A DNA stretch of 64,000 nucleotides, taken from contig DBRR01000019.1 of NCBI GenBank assembly GCA_002306055.1, forward strand, positions 31,119-95,118, given 5' to 3'. The notes beneath the pieces were generated by a model. It saw nothing but the letters and a program-made list of their open reading frames with translations. It was not told the DNA's origin and did not search any database. This DNA is from Anaerolineaceae bacterium UBA1363. GTDB lineage: Bacteria; Chloroflexota; Anaerolineae; Anaerolineales; Anaerolineaceae. The position numbers and the translations under genes were made by a program. Positions 26,093-35,754 of this stretch are shown here, in pieces (the stretch's first letter is position 1; each line of letters begins with the position of its first letter).

Positions 26093-27820
26093 ATGAAGCA
26101 ACTGAAAAACTTAATTCGAGCAATCAAAACAGTTTTTTCTATCTCCCCTTTCCACACCATTTTAATGTTTCTAGCAGGGGAAGCTATTGCATTTACTCCT
26201 CTAGTTGGTGCGATTATTGCCAAAGACCTTTTTTCTATGATCAGCAGAGGGGACCCAATTCTTAATTCCAAGGGAATCATTTTACTCGTTGCCTATTTTG
26301 CCTACTTTCTATCCTTGAAGTTTTATCTCGTTTACTTCCAGAGAGTTTTCATTCAATTCCATACGATGCCTGTTGTTGAAAAAAGAATGAGGGACAATTT
26401 GCATCGGGTTATGCAAGAGATTCCAATTGATAATAATGAAGACCCTGATTTTTCAAGGCGAATCTGGGCTGCTAAAGTGTCAAGTATAAATGTTTTTCGA
26501 CTTATGGAGAGTGGATTTCTGGCTATATCGATTGTCACAAGTTTATTGTTGCTCGGTCAGTTTGTCATAAAAATCAACCCCCTTTTTTTCCTGTTCCTTC
26601 TCTTAACAGCAATTTCAACATTTATGAAATCATATATTGAGGGTGTTGATAAATCGAAAATCCAGATACAACGGACCAAACTTGAACACAAACAAAAGGA
26701 ATCCCAATCGGTTTTAGAGACAGTTGACAATTATAAAGAGATCAAAAATTTTCAAGCTTTTGACTTCTTCTATGATAATTGGGAACAAATTACTAACACA
26801 TTAAGAGATCTAATCTTTAAAACCGATCTCCGCATTCTATTAAAGAAGTCCGTTTTTATCCTCATTGAATCAATGAGTTATGCATTTCTTTTTTTGATTG
26901 CTATTCGATCGTTGGCTGATAAGAATCTGGATTTCGGTAGCTTTATGGCGACCATTCAGATAACACAAAACTTGCAATTGCAACTTCAACGCTTACTCGA
27001 CGCAATTGGAAATATCAGTAAGTTTTCTTTATGGACTGAACCTTACTATGAATTCCTTGAATTAAGGGAAAAAATGAAAGAGAGGGAAATTGATTTCCCC
27101 ATCGAGTTTAAGAATGTAAGCTATGTGTATCCTACACGGTCTCAGCCTGCAATCGACGATATCTCTTTTAATCTACAAGCGGGGAAAAAGATAGCATTCG
27201 TAGGACTAAATGGAGCAGGCAAAAGCACTTTAGTAAAAATGTTAATTCGTCACCTACAGCCATCAAAAGGGTTAGTTACATCAAACGGTAAAAACTTAGA
27301 CTCTCAGGATGTTTTTACTCCCACTTCATACACCGCCTTGTTCCAAGAATCTTGTCATTACGAAGTTAATTTGCTGGAAAACATCAGATTTGGTAATTCT
27401 CAACATGACGAAGAAATCGAATTGGGGTTGAAAAAGTTTTCTTTAGACAAGATAAAAAAAGACATTCCTCTCGGATTAGACTTTGGATCTTATACTTTAT
27501 CGGGTGGTGAATGGCAAAAAATTGGGCTTCTAAGGTGCTTTCAAAAACATAGTCCGTTTGTTATTCTTGATGAACCATCAAGCGCAATTGATCCGATCCA
27601 GGAAAGCTCGATCAATGATTATATTGAAACTAATGCAGGAAGTAATACACTAATAATCGTAACGCATAGATTGAGTATTACAAAACTAGTGGACTTTGTC
27701 TATTTGCTCGATAATGGGAGAATTTTAGAAAGTGGAACCCATCTTCAATTATTAAACCAAAAAGGTTCGCTTTATAGAAAAATGTGGGATGCACAGATGA
27801 GTTGGTATGTCAACAAATAA
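26093..27820 (+). CDS. ABC exporter, fused membrane and ATPase domains
   Basis: This 575-residue protein has an N-terminal six-helix membrane domain (residues 1-310) and a C-terminal ATPase domain with Walker A GLNGAGKSTLVK near 386, signature LSGGEWQKIGLLRC and Walker B PFVILDEPSSAID. There is no N-terminal C39 peptidase domain, so it would not trim a leader peptide itself. It starts 2 bp after the preceding ATPase stop. The most likely role is export of the product of the linked radical SAM maturase, or self-protection against it. Base composition is AT-rich as in the rest of the island. Confidence 0.9.
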   Translation: MKQLKNLIRAIKTVFSISPFHTILMFLAGEAIAFTPLVGAIIAKDLFSMISRGDPILNSKGIILLVAYFAYFLSLKFYLVYFQRVFIQFHTMPVVEKRMRDNLHRVMQEIPIDNNEDPDFSRRIWAAKVSSINVFRLMESGFLAISIVTSLLLLGQFVIKINPLFFLFLLLTAISTFMKSYIEGVDKSKIQIQRTKLEHKQKESQSVLETVDNYKEIKNFQAFDFFYDNWEQITNTLRDLIFKTDLRILLKKSVFILIESMSYAFLFLIAIRSLADKNLDFGSFMATIQITQNLQLQLQRLLDAIGNISKFSLWTEPYYEFLELREKMKEREIDFPIEFKNVSYVYPTRSQPAIDDISFNLQAGKKIAFVGLNGAGKSTLVKMLIRHLQPSKGLVTSNGKNLDSQDVFTPTSYTALFQESCHYEVNLLENIRFGNSQHDEEIELGLKKFSLDKIKKDIPLGLDFGSYTLSGGEWQKIGLLRCFQKHSPFVILDEPSSAIDPIQESSINDYIETNAGSNTLIIVTHRLSITKLVDFVYLLDNGRILESGTHLQLLNQKGSLYRKMWDAQMSWYVNK

Positions 27821-27955
27821 TATTTTCAATTTTGCTTTGGGTTTGTGCAGGGTAATTCAGAGCGAGAGTTAGATTTTTTATGCTAGAGCTCCATATTGAA
27901 TCATTTATTCACACTGCCGGTGAACTAATCTATAGCAAGCCTGTTAGAGAGTGCT

Positions 27956-28741
27956 TTAACTTATCTCAGGAAGTGTCAGAATATGAAACGCGAGGGTCTC
28001 CAGATCCTTCGCTTTTCTACTATTACCAAGGTCTGCAAGGATCTCATCGATATGAAATTTGATCATTGGGTCATTTTCCAGGCGGGTGAGGATTTCATCC
28101 TTATCCTGTGCCAGTTCATTCAGACCCAACTTTTCATAGAGTTCACTGACCACACCATAGCTCCATTGGTCCGATATCTTCAGTTCATCCGCAAGGTCTC
28201 GCCTTCCAACGGAAAAGATGATCGCCAGACGTGCAATTTCTGATTGCCTGTCGGTCATACCAGGGTAAATGCGTGATCTGACTATCCTGACAGGCTTTTT
28301 TGAGCTGAATCCGAGCGCAAACGCTGCTTGATAAGCATCAGGGGTGAAAACAAGCAATCCTTCATATGCAAAACTTACAGCCCATGCCAACGATGAGGAA
28401 ATCTCGGATTTGAGTAGATATCCTCCGATATTGGCTGTCGGTATTCGTTGAAAAAAAGGTGGTTCAATCTTGCTCCCTACGCCGATAACAATAAGTGAGG
28501 GATTTTCAGCCAAATATTGATTGAGGATGTGAAAGAGGTTTGTGTTTTGTACGAATGAATCAAGATCAGCCACAACTACATCCGCATATTGAATTGATTC
28601 GCCTGCTCCTTTCTCCGGAGGATAGATCAATCCTGCCTCGGTGAAAACCCGTGTGCGCCAGTCTCTCACAATCAACATGGACATCCAATTTAAAGAGAAC
28701 AAATCATCACTCAATATGGAAACAAGAATATCTTTCGCCAT
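27956..28741 (-). CDS. Response-regulator-like protein with C-terminal helix-turn-helix
   Basis: The 261-residue protein begins ILVSILSDDLFSLNWMSMLI and has ADVVVADLDS near residue 57 and SLIVIGVGSK near 85, which matches the strands of a receiver domain. The canonical acidic pocket and lysine are weak, so it may not be phosphorylated. Residues 165-215 form a LuxR-like helix-turn-helix (MTDRQSEIARLAI, then VGRRDLADELKIS, then VVSELYEKLGL). It is probably a DNA-binding regulator with a degenerate receiver. It faces pfkA across a 70-bp divergent gap and may control it. No sensor kinase is adjacent. Confidence 0.65.
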   Translation of the reverse strand: MAKDILVSILSDDLFSLNWMSMLIVRDWRTRVFTEAGLIYPPEKGAGESIQYADVVVADLDSFVQNTNLFHILNQYLAENPSLIVIGVGSKIEPPFFQRIPTANIGGYLLKSEISSSLAWAVSFAYEGLLVFTPDAYQAAFALGFSSKKPVRIVRSRIYPGMTDRQSEIARLAIIFSVGRRDLADELKISDQWSYGVVSELYEKLGLNELAQDKDEILTRLENDPMIKFHIDEILADLGNSRKAKDLETLAFHILTLPEIS

Positions 28742-28772
28742 AATTACCTTTCTATGAAATAATGCAGTGAAT

Positions 28773-28778
28773 TATAAT
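28773..28778 (+). promoter_or_regulatory. -10 element of pfkA
   Basis: TATAAT lies 32 bases before the pfkA ATG at 28811. A GAGGTGA ribosome site follows. The -35 region overlaps the start region of the divergent regulator gene. Confidence 0.55.
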
Positions 28779-28810
28779 AGACCTTGAAATCATTCTGTTG
28801 TGAGGTGAAT

Positions 28811-29782
28811 ATGATTCAGAGGATTGCCGTTTTGACCAGCGGAGGGGATGCACCCGGTATGAACGCAGCCATTCGTTCGGTGGTTCGTTGTGCTGTCAGT
28901 AAAGGCTGGACTACTTTTGGTGTCAGAAATGGTTATCAGGGACTCATTGACGGTTTGTTTGAACCAATGGGCACTCGTGAGGTCGGCGGCATCCTACAAC
29001 GTGGCGGAACAGTTCTGGGAAGCGCTCGCTGCGAGGAATTCAAAACCTTTGAAGGACGCGAGCAAGCGATCCGTAGCCTGAACCGGCGGGGAGTGGATGC
29101 ATTAGTCGTTATTGGCGGCAATGGCTCGCAAGCCGGCAGTTTTGCGCTATCTGAGATGGGTTTCCCCGTTGTGGGGATTGCATCCACCATTGATAATGAC
29201 CTGTATGGCTCAGATGTCACTCTCGGTGTCGATACAGCTCTGAATATTGCCTTGGAGGCTATCGACCGTCTGAAGGTAACGGCTTCTTCGCATCAACGCG
29301 CTTTCATCGTTGAGGTAATGGGTCGAAATTGCGGATACATCGCCCTGATGTCAGGATTGGCAGGCGGCGCTGAAGCGATCACCCTCCCTGAGATTGATAC
29401 CGACATTGAGGTTTTGGCAGATACTCTCCGCCTGGCATATGAGCATGGGAAATCGCACGCCATTATCGTTGCCGCAGAGGGAGCTAAATATAACGCTGCC
29501 GAACTAACTGAGTATTTCAAAACCAATCGCGACCGGCATGGATTCAGTGTGCGATCGACCATTCTGGGGCATGTTCAAAGGGGTGGTGAACCGACTGCAG
29601 CAGATCGCGTCCTGGGCAGCAAGTTTGGTCTGGGTGCAATCGAGGCTATCGATCGCGGTGAATTTGGAGTGTTAGTCGGCATTCAAAACAATCACATTAC
29701 CACGACACCATTTTCTGAAGTGATTGGAAAGAGCAAACCACTGGATGAAGACTTGTTGAGGTTGGCCAGGATACTGGATTAG
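28811..29782 (+). CDS. pfkA: 6-phosphofructokinase
   Basis: From the ATG at 28811 the product has 323 residues, the usual length of the short bacterial enzyme. It shows TSGGDAPGMNAAIR at the N-terminus, LGSARCEEF, the catalytic TIDND near residue 127, SSHQRAFIVEVMGRNCGY and GGAEAITLPE. The nucleotide loop reads GGNGSQAG, where ATP-dependent enzymes usually have GGDGS. It phosphorylates fructose 6-phosphate in glycolysis. The Asn may shift phosphate-donor use, but the following Gly favours ATP rather than pyrophosphate. Its stop overlaps the end of the convergent prfB gene. Confidence 0.93.
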   Translation: MIQRIAVLTSGGDAPGMNAAIRSVVRCAVSKGWTTFGVRNGYQGLIDGLFEPMGTREVGGILQRGGTVLGSARCEEFKTFEGREQAIRSLNRRGVDALVVIGGNGSQAGSFALSEMGFPVVGIASTIDNDLYGSDVTLGVDTALNIALEAIDRLKVTASSHQRAFIVEVMGRNCGYIALMSGLAGGAEAITLPEIDTDIEVLADTLRLAYEHGKSHAIIVAAEGAKYNAAELTEYFKTNRDRHGFSVRSTILGHVQRGGEPTAADRVLGSKFGLGAIEAIDRGEFGVLVGIQNNHITTTPFSEVIGKSKPLDEDLLRLARILD

Positions 29783-30862
29783 GTCTGCTTCATCTTTAGA
29801 TAGGCTTCGATGAAGCCATCAATGTGCCCATCAAGCACCGCTTGCGTGTTTGCGGTTTCGTAGTTGCTGCGGTGATCTTTTACCATTTGGTAGGGATGAA
29901 GTACATAAGATCGAATTTGACTTCCCCATTCGACCTTCTTGAATTCACCCTTCAACTCGGATACTTCTTCATTGCGTTCCTGCTGCTGAATTTCAAAAAG
30001 CCGGGAACGCAGTACTTTAAGAGCGCTTTCACGATTCTGTGTTTGTGATCTTTCGTTTTGGCAAGTGACCACCAAACCGGTCGCCAGGTGAATGATTCGA
30101 ACTGCGGTCATGTTCTTTTGAACATTCTGACCACCAGCACCTGAGGATTTGTATACTTCAATTTCTATATCTTCTGGTCGGATGATAATTTCATCATTGT
30201 CCTCGATTTCAGGCAGAACCTCCACGAGGGCAAAAGAAGTGTGGCGCCGATGGGCTGCATCAAAGGGGGAAAGCCGCACAAGTCGATGCACACCTTTTTC
30301 ACACCGTAGATATCCATAAGCGAGTTTACCCTGGACGGAAATGGTGACTGATTTCAATCCGGCTTCTTCACCCGCAGTCCGGTCCAGGATCTCTGTCTTG
30401 TAGCCCCTGAGTTCTGCCCATCGCAGGTACATGCGCTCGAGCATGGCTGCCCAATCCTGCGAATCTGTGCCGCCTGCCCCAGCATGGATCGCGAGCAAAG
30501 CGTTACCTTGATCATATTGACCGGATAACAGGATAGTGATTTCCTTTTCAGCCAGGATTGATTCCAGTTTTGTTACACTTGCTTCGAGCTCTTCAGTCAG
30601 GCTTCCATCATCCATTTCGAGCAATGACCGCAGACCGTCGATTTCGATCGCGATTTCGTCCCACTCGTTAATTTGGTCTTCGAGCTGGGAGATGCGTTTC
30701 ATTACTTTTTGTGCCGAATCCGGCTTGTTCCAGAATTCCTGTTCTGCGCTTTCGAGCCTGAGTGAATTTAGTTCAATTTTTTTTGCAGAGAGGTCAAAGA
30801 TGCTCCTGGAGCGAGTGGTAGGTTGCCTCAATGGCGTTTATGCGTTCGGTCAGGTCAATCAT
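29779..30862 (-). CDS. prfB: Peptide chain release factor 2 with programmed +1 frameshift
   Basis: Translation starts at the ATG at 30862 and runs 22 codons (MIDLTERINAIEATY and on) to CTT TGA at 30799-30794. A ribosome-site-like AGGAG lies three bases upstream of CTT (30803-30807), and the next base is C. This is the classical RF2 frameshift cassette: ribosomes slip +1 at CTT-TGA when RF2 is scarce and continue as DLSAKK to the end, giving about 360 residues. The main frame holds the SPF tripeptide (LSPFD, about 198-200) and the catalytic GGQ (GAGGQNVQKN, about 243-245). RF2 ends translation at UAA and UGA. It follows ftsY by 15 bp. Confidence 0.96.
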
Positions 30863-30877
30863 AATTGCTCCAGAAAA

Positions 30878-31783
30878 TTAATCAAAAATACCGGAAATGA
30901 AAGAATCCCGGTTGAAAAGTTGTAGGTCTTCGATTTTTTCCCCTAATCCAGCGTAGATCACAGGCAGACCGAGTTGATCCTTGATGGCAAAAACCATACC
31001 GCCTTTAGCAGAGGAATCCAGTTTTGCCAGGATAGCACCGTTCAGGTTAACCGCCTTACCAAAGGCTTCAGCCTGTTGGAGGGCGTTCTGTCCAGTGGTG
31101 GTGTCCAGCACGATCCAGGAGTGGTGGGGTGCTCCGGGGAGCGCTTTTTCCGCAACCCGATAGACTTTCTTGATTTCCTCCATGAGATTGTAACGGGTGT
31201 GCAGCCTGCCAGCTGTGTCGATAAGGACGACATCAATCCCTCGTGAAACAGCTGATTTGATGCCATCATACGTCACCGCGCCAGGATCGCTGCCTTGCTG
31301 GGAGGTGATGATCGGCACGCCAACGCGGTCAGCCCAGATTTCAAGCTGGTCTATCGCAGCGGCACGGTATGTGTCAGCGGCCACAAGCAAGACGGACTTC
31401 CCCATGCGTTTGTAACGGGCAGCCAGCTTGCCGATCGAAGTAGTTTTGCCAGACCCATTCACTCCGGCTACCATGATCACAGTGGGTTTGTCGTCCAGTT
31501 CTGGTTCCTCAGGTTGGATCAGCAAGTTGGACATTTCTGACTTGATCAGGCTTTTTAGTTGTTCAGTTTTGGTCAGGCCAAGCTCATCCACTTTTTCCTG
31601 GCAGGTATCGATCAAGTAAAGTGTGGTGCGAACACCCACATCTGCCTGGATCAGCAGCTCTTCAAGTTGATCCCAGGTCTCATCTTCGATTTCCGTCGCG
31701 CCAAATAAAGTGGCAATTTTCCCGAAGGTTACATTGCGTGTTTTTGCGAGACTATCGCGCCATTTATCAAAGATATTTGCCAT
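30878..31783 (-). CDS. ftsY: Signal recognition particle receptor FtsY
   Basis: The 301-residue protein contains only the N and G domains; the long acidic A domain of the E. coli form is missing, as in many other phyla. GTPase motifs are clear: GVNGSGKTTSIGKLA at 108-122, DTYRAAAIDQLE, DTAGRLHT and TKLDSSAKGG-like AKLDSSAKGGMVF. It docks SRP-ribosome complexes at the membrane for co-translational insertion. A membrane-binding amphipathic N-terminus (FDKWRDSLAKTRN) is present. It is followed by prfB at 15 bp. Confidence 0.97.
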   Translation of the reverse strand: MANIFDKWRDSLAKTRNVTFGKIATLFGATEIEDETWDQLEELLIQADVGVRTTLYLIDTCQEKVDELGLTKTEQLKSLIKSEMSNLLIQPEEPELDDKPTVIMVAGVNGSGKTTSIGKLAARYKRMGKSVLLVAADTYRAAAIDQLEIWADRVGVPIITSQQGSDPGAVTYDGIKSAVSRGIDVVLIDTAGRLHTRYNLMEEIKKVYRVAEKALPGAPHHSWIVLDTTTGQNALQQAEAFGKAVNLNGAILAKLDSSAKGGMVFAIKDQLGLPVIYAGLGEKIEDLQLFNRDSFISGIFD

Positions 31784-31795
31784 GTTGCGATTATA

Positions 31796-32839
31796 TCATT
31801 TGCCTTTTTGTGAAGTTGCCAACTGCCCACAGCCAGCGTTTATCTCAATGCCCCGTTTTAGCCGGATGGTCGTCTGGATGCCCCGCTTCATCAAGCGGTC
31901 GCGGAAGGCTTCAACTTTTTCGCGCGGAGAACCCTTCAAACTGCCGTCCTGAGCAGGATTAAGCGCGATCAGGTTCACCAGGCAAAGCATGCCATGCAAT
32001 AACGTGGCGAGCTCATCAGCAAGCGCGAGCGTATCGTTGACGCCGTCAATTAACGCATATTCGATCAGGACTCGGCGATGAGTGTAGTCAGTATATTTTT
32101 TGCTGGCTTCGATCAGTGATTTGAGCGGGTAAAATTCATTGGAGGGCACGAGCGTAGAACGCAGCTTATCGTTCGGGGCATGCAGGCTGAGCGCCAGATT
32201 CACCTGGGATTTGGCTTCGGTGAACTGACGGATACGAGGCAGGATGCCCACGGTACTGATCGTGATTCTTCGGGCGCCAAAGTTGAGGCCTTTTTGGTCT
32301 ATCAACCGGGCAATTGAGCTCATGACCTCCTCGTAATTGAGGAAAGGTTCGCCCATCCCCATGTAGACAACGTTTGTCAGGTTCTTTCCATCTGCTTCGA
32401 GCCGGCGCATGCAAAAGATGATTTGCGAAAGGATCTCGCCTGCTGTGAGGTTACGGGTGTAGCCCATCTGACCTGTCGCGCAGAACACGCAGCCCATTGG
32501 GCAGCCGACCTGGGTTGAGATGCAGGCGGTGTGGCGTTCCTCGTAATGCATCAAAACTGTCTCAATGAGGTTATCATCCTGGAGTTTAAACAAGAACTTT
32601 TCGGTCTGTTTATCCCTTGAGATAATTTCATTTTTGTCTTCAATTGGAAACAGGGTAAAACGTTCCGCCAGCGCTTCGAGCAGCGACTTCGGCAGCGTGG
32701 TGAACTCGTCAAAATCAAGGTAACGATGCTGATACAACCCTTCTTCGAGTTGTTTCAGCCTGAACGCGGGCTGACCAAGCTCTTTCAGAACGGCCTGGAG
32801 GGTGTCGTTGTCTTGGTCGTAGAGGATCGGTTTAGTCAT
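31796..32839 (-). CDS. rlmN: Dual-specificity RNA methyltransferase RlmN
   Basis: The ATG at 32839 gives a 347-residue product that overlaps the end of the HAD gene by 8 bp. The radical SAM cluster motif is CPMGCVFC (Cys113, Cys117, Cys120). The methyl-carrying Cys lies in GIEINAGCGQL near the C-terminus. Other markers are GMGEPFLNY and RVLIEYALIDGVND. RlmN methylates C2 of A2503 in 23S rRNA and of A37 in some tRNAs. The longer open frame upstream has no ribosome site and lies inside the neighbouring gene. Confidence 0.95.
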   Translation of the reverse strand: MTKPILYDQDNDTLQAVLKELGQPAFRLKQLEEGLYQHRYLDFDEFTTLPKSLLEALAERFTLFPIEDKNEIISRDKQTEKFLFKLQDDNLIETVLMHYEERHTACISTQVGCPMGCVFCATGQMGYTRNLTAGEILSQIIFCMRRLEADGKNLTNVVYMGMGEPFLNYEEVMSSIARLIDQKGLNFGARRITISTVGILPRIRQFTEAKSQVNLALSLHAPNDKLRSTLVPSNEFYPLKSLIEASKKYTDYTHRRVLIEYALIDGVNDTLALADELATLLHGMLCLVNLIALNPAQDGSLKGSPREKVEAFRDRLMKRGIQTTIRLKRGIEINAGCGQLATSQKGK

Positions 32840-33629
32840 AAACAAGGCTTTTGAGATCCCTGGCAATAATGGTTGGCTGTGGCTGCCATGCTTGAGCCTG
32901 CTCAAGAGTGCTGACGCCGCCAAGTACCAACGCGGTCAAACAGCCGGCATTCTGACCACCCAAAATATCGGTTTCGAGCCTGTCGCCTACGCAGAGGGTC
33001 TCCTGGGGTTGCGTGCCCATAATTTCCATTGCCTGTTGGAAGAGGGTTGGCTGCGGTTTTCCAATCACAAGCGGCTCTTTTCCTGATGCGGCAGCTACGG
33101 CTGCCACCAACGTGCCAGCTCCAGGTAAAAGTCCCTTGGGGGTGGGGTAGGTTGCATCCGTGTTCGTAGCGATAAACTTTGCACCTGCCCGAATGAGCAA
33201 ACCTGCCCTTGCGAGCTTCTGATAATTGATGTGTGTATCCAGCGCAACCAGAACAACGTCCGCACCGGTGGAATCCTGCTCATCCGTAACAAGGAAGCCA
33301 TGCTTGCGGACTTCTTCGCGCAGGGATTCCGATCCAATTACAAAAATCTGAGTGGATGGTGCAAAATGCTCGGAAATATATCGTAAGGCAGCATCTGCAG
33401 CAGTAACGATTTGCTCCGGGTGTACTTTAACCCCAAAATCGGCAAGTTTGTGCAGGAATTCGCTGGCGCTCTTTGTGGCGTTATTAGTAGCAAAAGTAAC
33501 CTTAAGCGCCATTCTGTCAATAGCGGAAAAAATTTCCGGTAAATCGCCAATGGGCTCGTCATCATGCCAGAGGACCCCATCCATATCCAGGATGAGGCCT
33601 CTGATCTGTGGGTAATGATTTGTCAGCAT
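32832..33629 (-). CDS. HAD-IIA family phosphatase (NagD/phosphoglycolate phosphatase-like)
   Basis: The 265-residue protein has the HAD motif I LDMDGVLWHDD near residue 14, motif II TFATNNATKS near 45, the C2-cap segment typical of class IIA, a Lys in VIGKPQPTLF and motif III/IV CVGDRLETDILGGQNAG near 217. Such enzymes remove phosphate from nucleotides, phosphoglycolate or p-nitrophenyl phosphate; the natural substrate cannot be told from sequence. It lies 7 bp after clpP and overlaps rlmN. Confidence 0.9.
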   Translation of the reverse strand: MLTNHYPQIRGLILDMDGVLWHDDEPIGDLPEIFSAIDRMALKVTFATNNATKSASEFLHKLADFGVKVHPEQIVTAADAALRYISEHFAPSTQIFVIGSESLREEVRKHGFLVTDEQDSTGADVVLVALDTHINYQKLARAGLLIRAGAKFIATNTDATYPTPKGLLPGAGTLVAAVAAASGKEPLVIGKPQPTLFQQAMEIMGTQPQETLCVGDRLETDILGGQNAGCLTALVLGGVSTLEQAQAWQPQPTIIARDLKSLVYD

Positions 33630-33636
33630 TTGGGAA

Positions 33637-34257
33637 TTATGCAGACGAACCTAATTTGACTGGCGGCTGAAGGACTTTGTCGATCAATCCGTAGGCGACG
33701 GCCTGTTCAGCAGTCATGTAAAAATCGCGGTCAGTGTCACGCTTGATAACATCTAATGGTTGCCCGGTCACATTCGCGAAAAACTCATTGAGTTCAGCTT
33801 TAAGTCGCAGAACTTCGCGTGCCATGATTTCGATATCACTTGCCTGACCTTCAGCTCCGCCAAGCGGCTGATGGATATGGATGGTTGCGTGGGGCAAGGC
33901 ATACCGTTGCCCTTTCGTGCCCCCTGCAAGCAAAACAGTGCCAAAACTTGCAGTAACACCGACGGCTACCGTGCTGATTGGATTTCGGATCATTTGCATG
34001 GTATCGAGAATTGCGAGACCGGCATAAATGGATCCACCAGGGGAGTTGATGTACATCTGGATGCTTTTATCAGGGTCTATCTGGCTTAGATAGAGCAGCT
34101 GAGCAACGACCACATTGGCAACCTGATCATTGATAGCAGTGCCCACAAAAACAATCCGTTCCTTCAGAAGCAAGGAATAAATGTCGTATGCGCGTTCTCC
34201 GACGGCGGTACGCTCCACCACCATGGGGATGACTGATTCAAATGGTTTTTTGTCCAT
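33637..34257 (-). CDS. clpP: ATP-dependent Clp protease proteolytic subunit
   Basis: The 206-residue protein has the catalytic triad of ClpP: Ser104 in [10 protein letters not shown], His129 in IHIHQPLGG and Asp174 in [18 protein letters not shown] and YGLIDKVL are also typical. The serine context is ASFG rather than the common ASMG. It forms the tetradecameric chamber that degrades unfolded proteins fed by ClpX or ClpA/C. It follows the trigger factor gene by 53 bp on the same strand, the familiar tig-clpP pairing, although clpX is not next. Confidence 0.96.
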   Translation of the reverse strand: MDKKPFESVIPMVVERTAVGERAYDIYSLLLKERIVFVGTAINDQVANVVVAQLLYLSQIDPDKSIQMYINSPGGSIYAGLAILDTMQMIRNPISTVAVGVTASFGTVLLAGGTKGQRYALPHATIHIHQPLGGAEGQASDIEIMAREVLRLKAELNEFFANVTGQPLDVIKRDTDRDFYMTAEQAVAYGLIDKVLQPPVKLGSSA

Positions 34258-34310
34258 AATTATCCTTTATTTGTTTTCGAACAGTTTAACGACTGAGTAT
34301 AAGAGTTTTG

Positions 34311-35723
34311 TTACTCTTTCTCAGTCTGTTCTTCGGCGATCTCTTCAGCAGGGTTTTCGGTAATCTCAGGTGTTTTGATCTCTATGACTTCCTCAGGATC
34401 CGCCAGTTCGCGCAGTTTTCTGCGAATGGAATTCTCAATTGCCTGGTTGGCTGCCTGCATTGAGACTGATTCGGAGAATTTCTTGGAACCAAGCGATTTC
34501 TGCGCTTCAACAAATTCTCCACTTGTGATCAGGTCGTTCACAACCGCGGAAACTTCTTGTTCCAATTCCTCATTAGAGATCTTGATGTCATACTGCTTGG
34601 TGAGAGCGTCCATGATCAGGGAGCGTTCAATCCGGTTCTTTGCAGTCGGTTTGACTTCCTCTTCATTGAATTGATCCCGATCCAGTTTGCGAAGTTTCAG
34701 ATAGAGATCCAGGTCAAGGTTGCGATGTTCAAGATCGTGCTCAATTCGGTGCAGCACTTCTTCCTCTTCATTTTTGAGCATCTGTGGCGGGTACTTAATC
34801 ACGGACGCCTGGCGCAGTTGATCAACGAGTCCGAGATAATAGGCATCGTCATACTCCTCCTTACGTTTACTTTCCAGATGCTCGCGCACACCGGCATAAA
34901 GGTCCTCGGCAGTAGCAAAACCACCAACATTCTTCAGGAACTCTTCGTCGAGCTCGGGTAATTCAAGCGCTTTAACAGATTGTAGGTTAATGTTGAATAC
35001 GACTGTCTTGCCAGCAAAATCCTCGCTCTCGTGATCTTCAGGATATTGATGCTCAAGCGAGAAGGTATCGCCTTCTTTTTTGCCGATAAATTCACGCGCA
35101 AACCCTTCGTAAGGCCATTCTGAATCGCGGCTTTCTTCGATTGTCGGAATTAACGTTTGCTGCGGGCTCGACTTGACGATAACAGGGTCTTTCCCAGGTT
35201 CTGCGTTTTTGTCCACTGCCTCAACGGTCATGTAAACCAGATTACCTTCAACGGCGGGAGTGTTTATAGGGACGATGTTGGCGTAATTCCGCCGCATAGA
35301 CATCACAAACTCATCGACCTCAGCATCGGTAACAGCTTGGAGTTCATACTTCTTGTTCAATTCATCGAGACCTTTTAATTCGACTTCAGGGTCGAGAGGA
35401 ACCGTGAACTCAAGCACCAACGGATCTTCACTTTTAATATTGTCTAATGAGCCGGGTCCCCAGGGCTTGATTTCTTCCGCATCTAGGATTTTAGGATAAA
35501 CATCCTCGACCAGCAGATCGATAGCCTCCTGGAAAATGCGAGCCTCACCAACATAGTTCTGTACCATGTTATAAGGTGCTTTTCCGGGTCTGAAACCTGG
35601 GATGCGTGTGCTGCGGGCAATCTGGCGGGCAGCCTTGCGTTTGAATTGCTCAACCAATTCACTCTCAATTTCGGTTGTGAGTTTTACCTGATGGTCGTCG
35701 GTATAAGTCTTTTCGGTTTTCAA
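34311..35723 (-). CDS. tig: Trigger factor
   Basis: The product has about 470 residues. The N-terminal ribosome-binding domain carries FRPGKAP in RIPGFRPGKAPYNMV, where the FRxGxxP signature contacts the ribosome. The PPIase domain (about 150-250) has EGNLVYMTVEA and EFIGKKEGD, and a long helical chaperone domain follows. The tail is acidic (EEIAEEQTEKE). No ATG is available at the start; TTG at 35723 has a GAGGT ribosome site five bases upstream, while TTG at 35735 would add four residues. It is the first chaperone to meet nascent chains. The gene starts 32 bp after tRNA-Leu. Confidence 0.93.
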   Translation of the reverse strand: MKTEKTYTDDHQVKLTTEIESELVEQFKRKAARQIARSTRIPGFRPGKAPYNMVQNYVGEARIFQEAIDLLVEDVYPKILDAEEIKPWGPGSLDNIKSEDPLVLEFTVPLDPEVELKGLDELNKKYELQAVTDAEVDEFVMSMRRNYANIVPINTPAVEGNLVYMTVEAVDKNAEPGKDPVIVKSSPQQTLIPTIEESRDSEWPYEGFAREFIGKKEGDTFSLEHQYPEDHESEDFAGKTVVFNINLQSVKALELPELDEEFLKNVGGFATAEDLYAGVREHLESKRKEEYDDAYYLGLVDQLRQASVIKYPPQMLKNEEEEVLHRIEHDLEHRNLDLDLYLKLRKLDRDQFNEEEVKPTAKNRIERSLIMDALTKQYDIKISNEELEQEVSAVVNDLITSGEFVEAQKSLGSKKFSESVSMQAANQAIENSIRRKLRELADPEEVIEIKTPEITENPAEEIAEEQTEKE

Positions 35724-35754
35724 TGCATACCTCAATAAGTAAATTTGTTCGAAG

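Noticed and set aside
27880..28062. 60-codon frame as a RiPP precursor gene
   Set aside because: It lacks a ribosome site and a core-like C-terminus, and runs antisense into the response-regulator-like gene.
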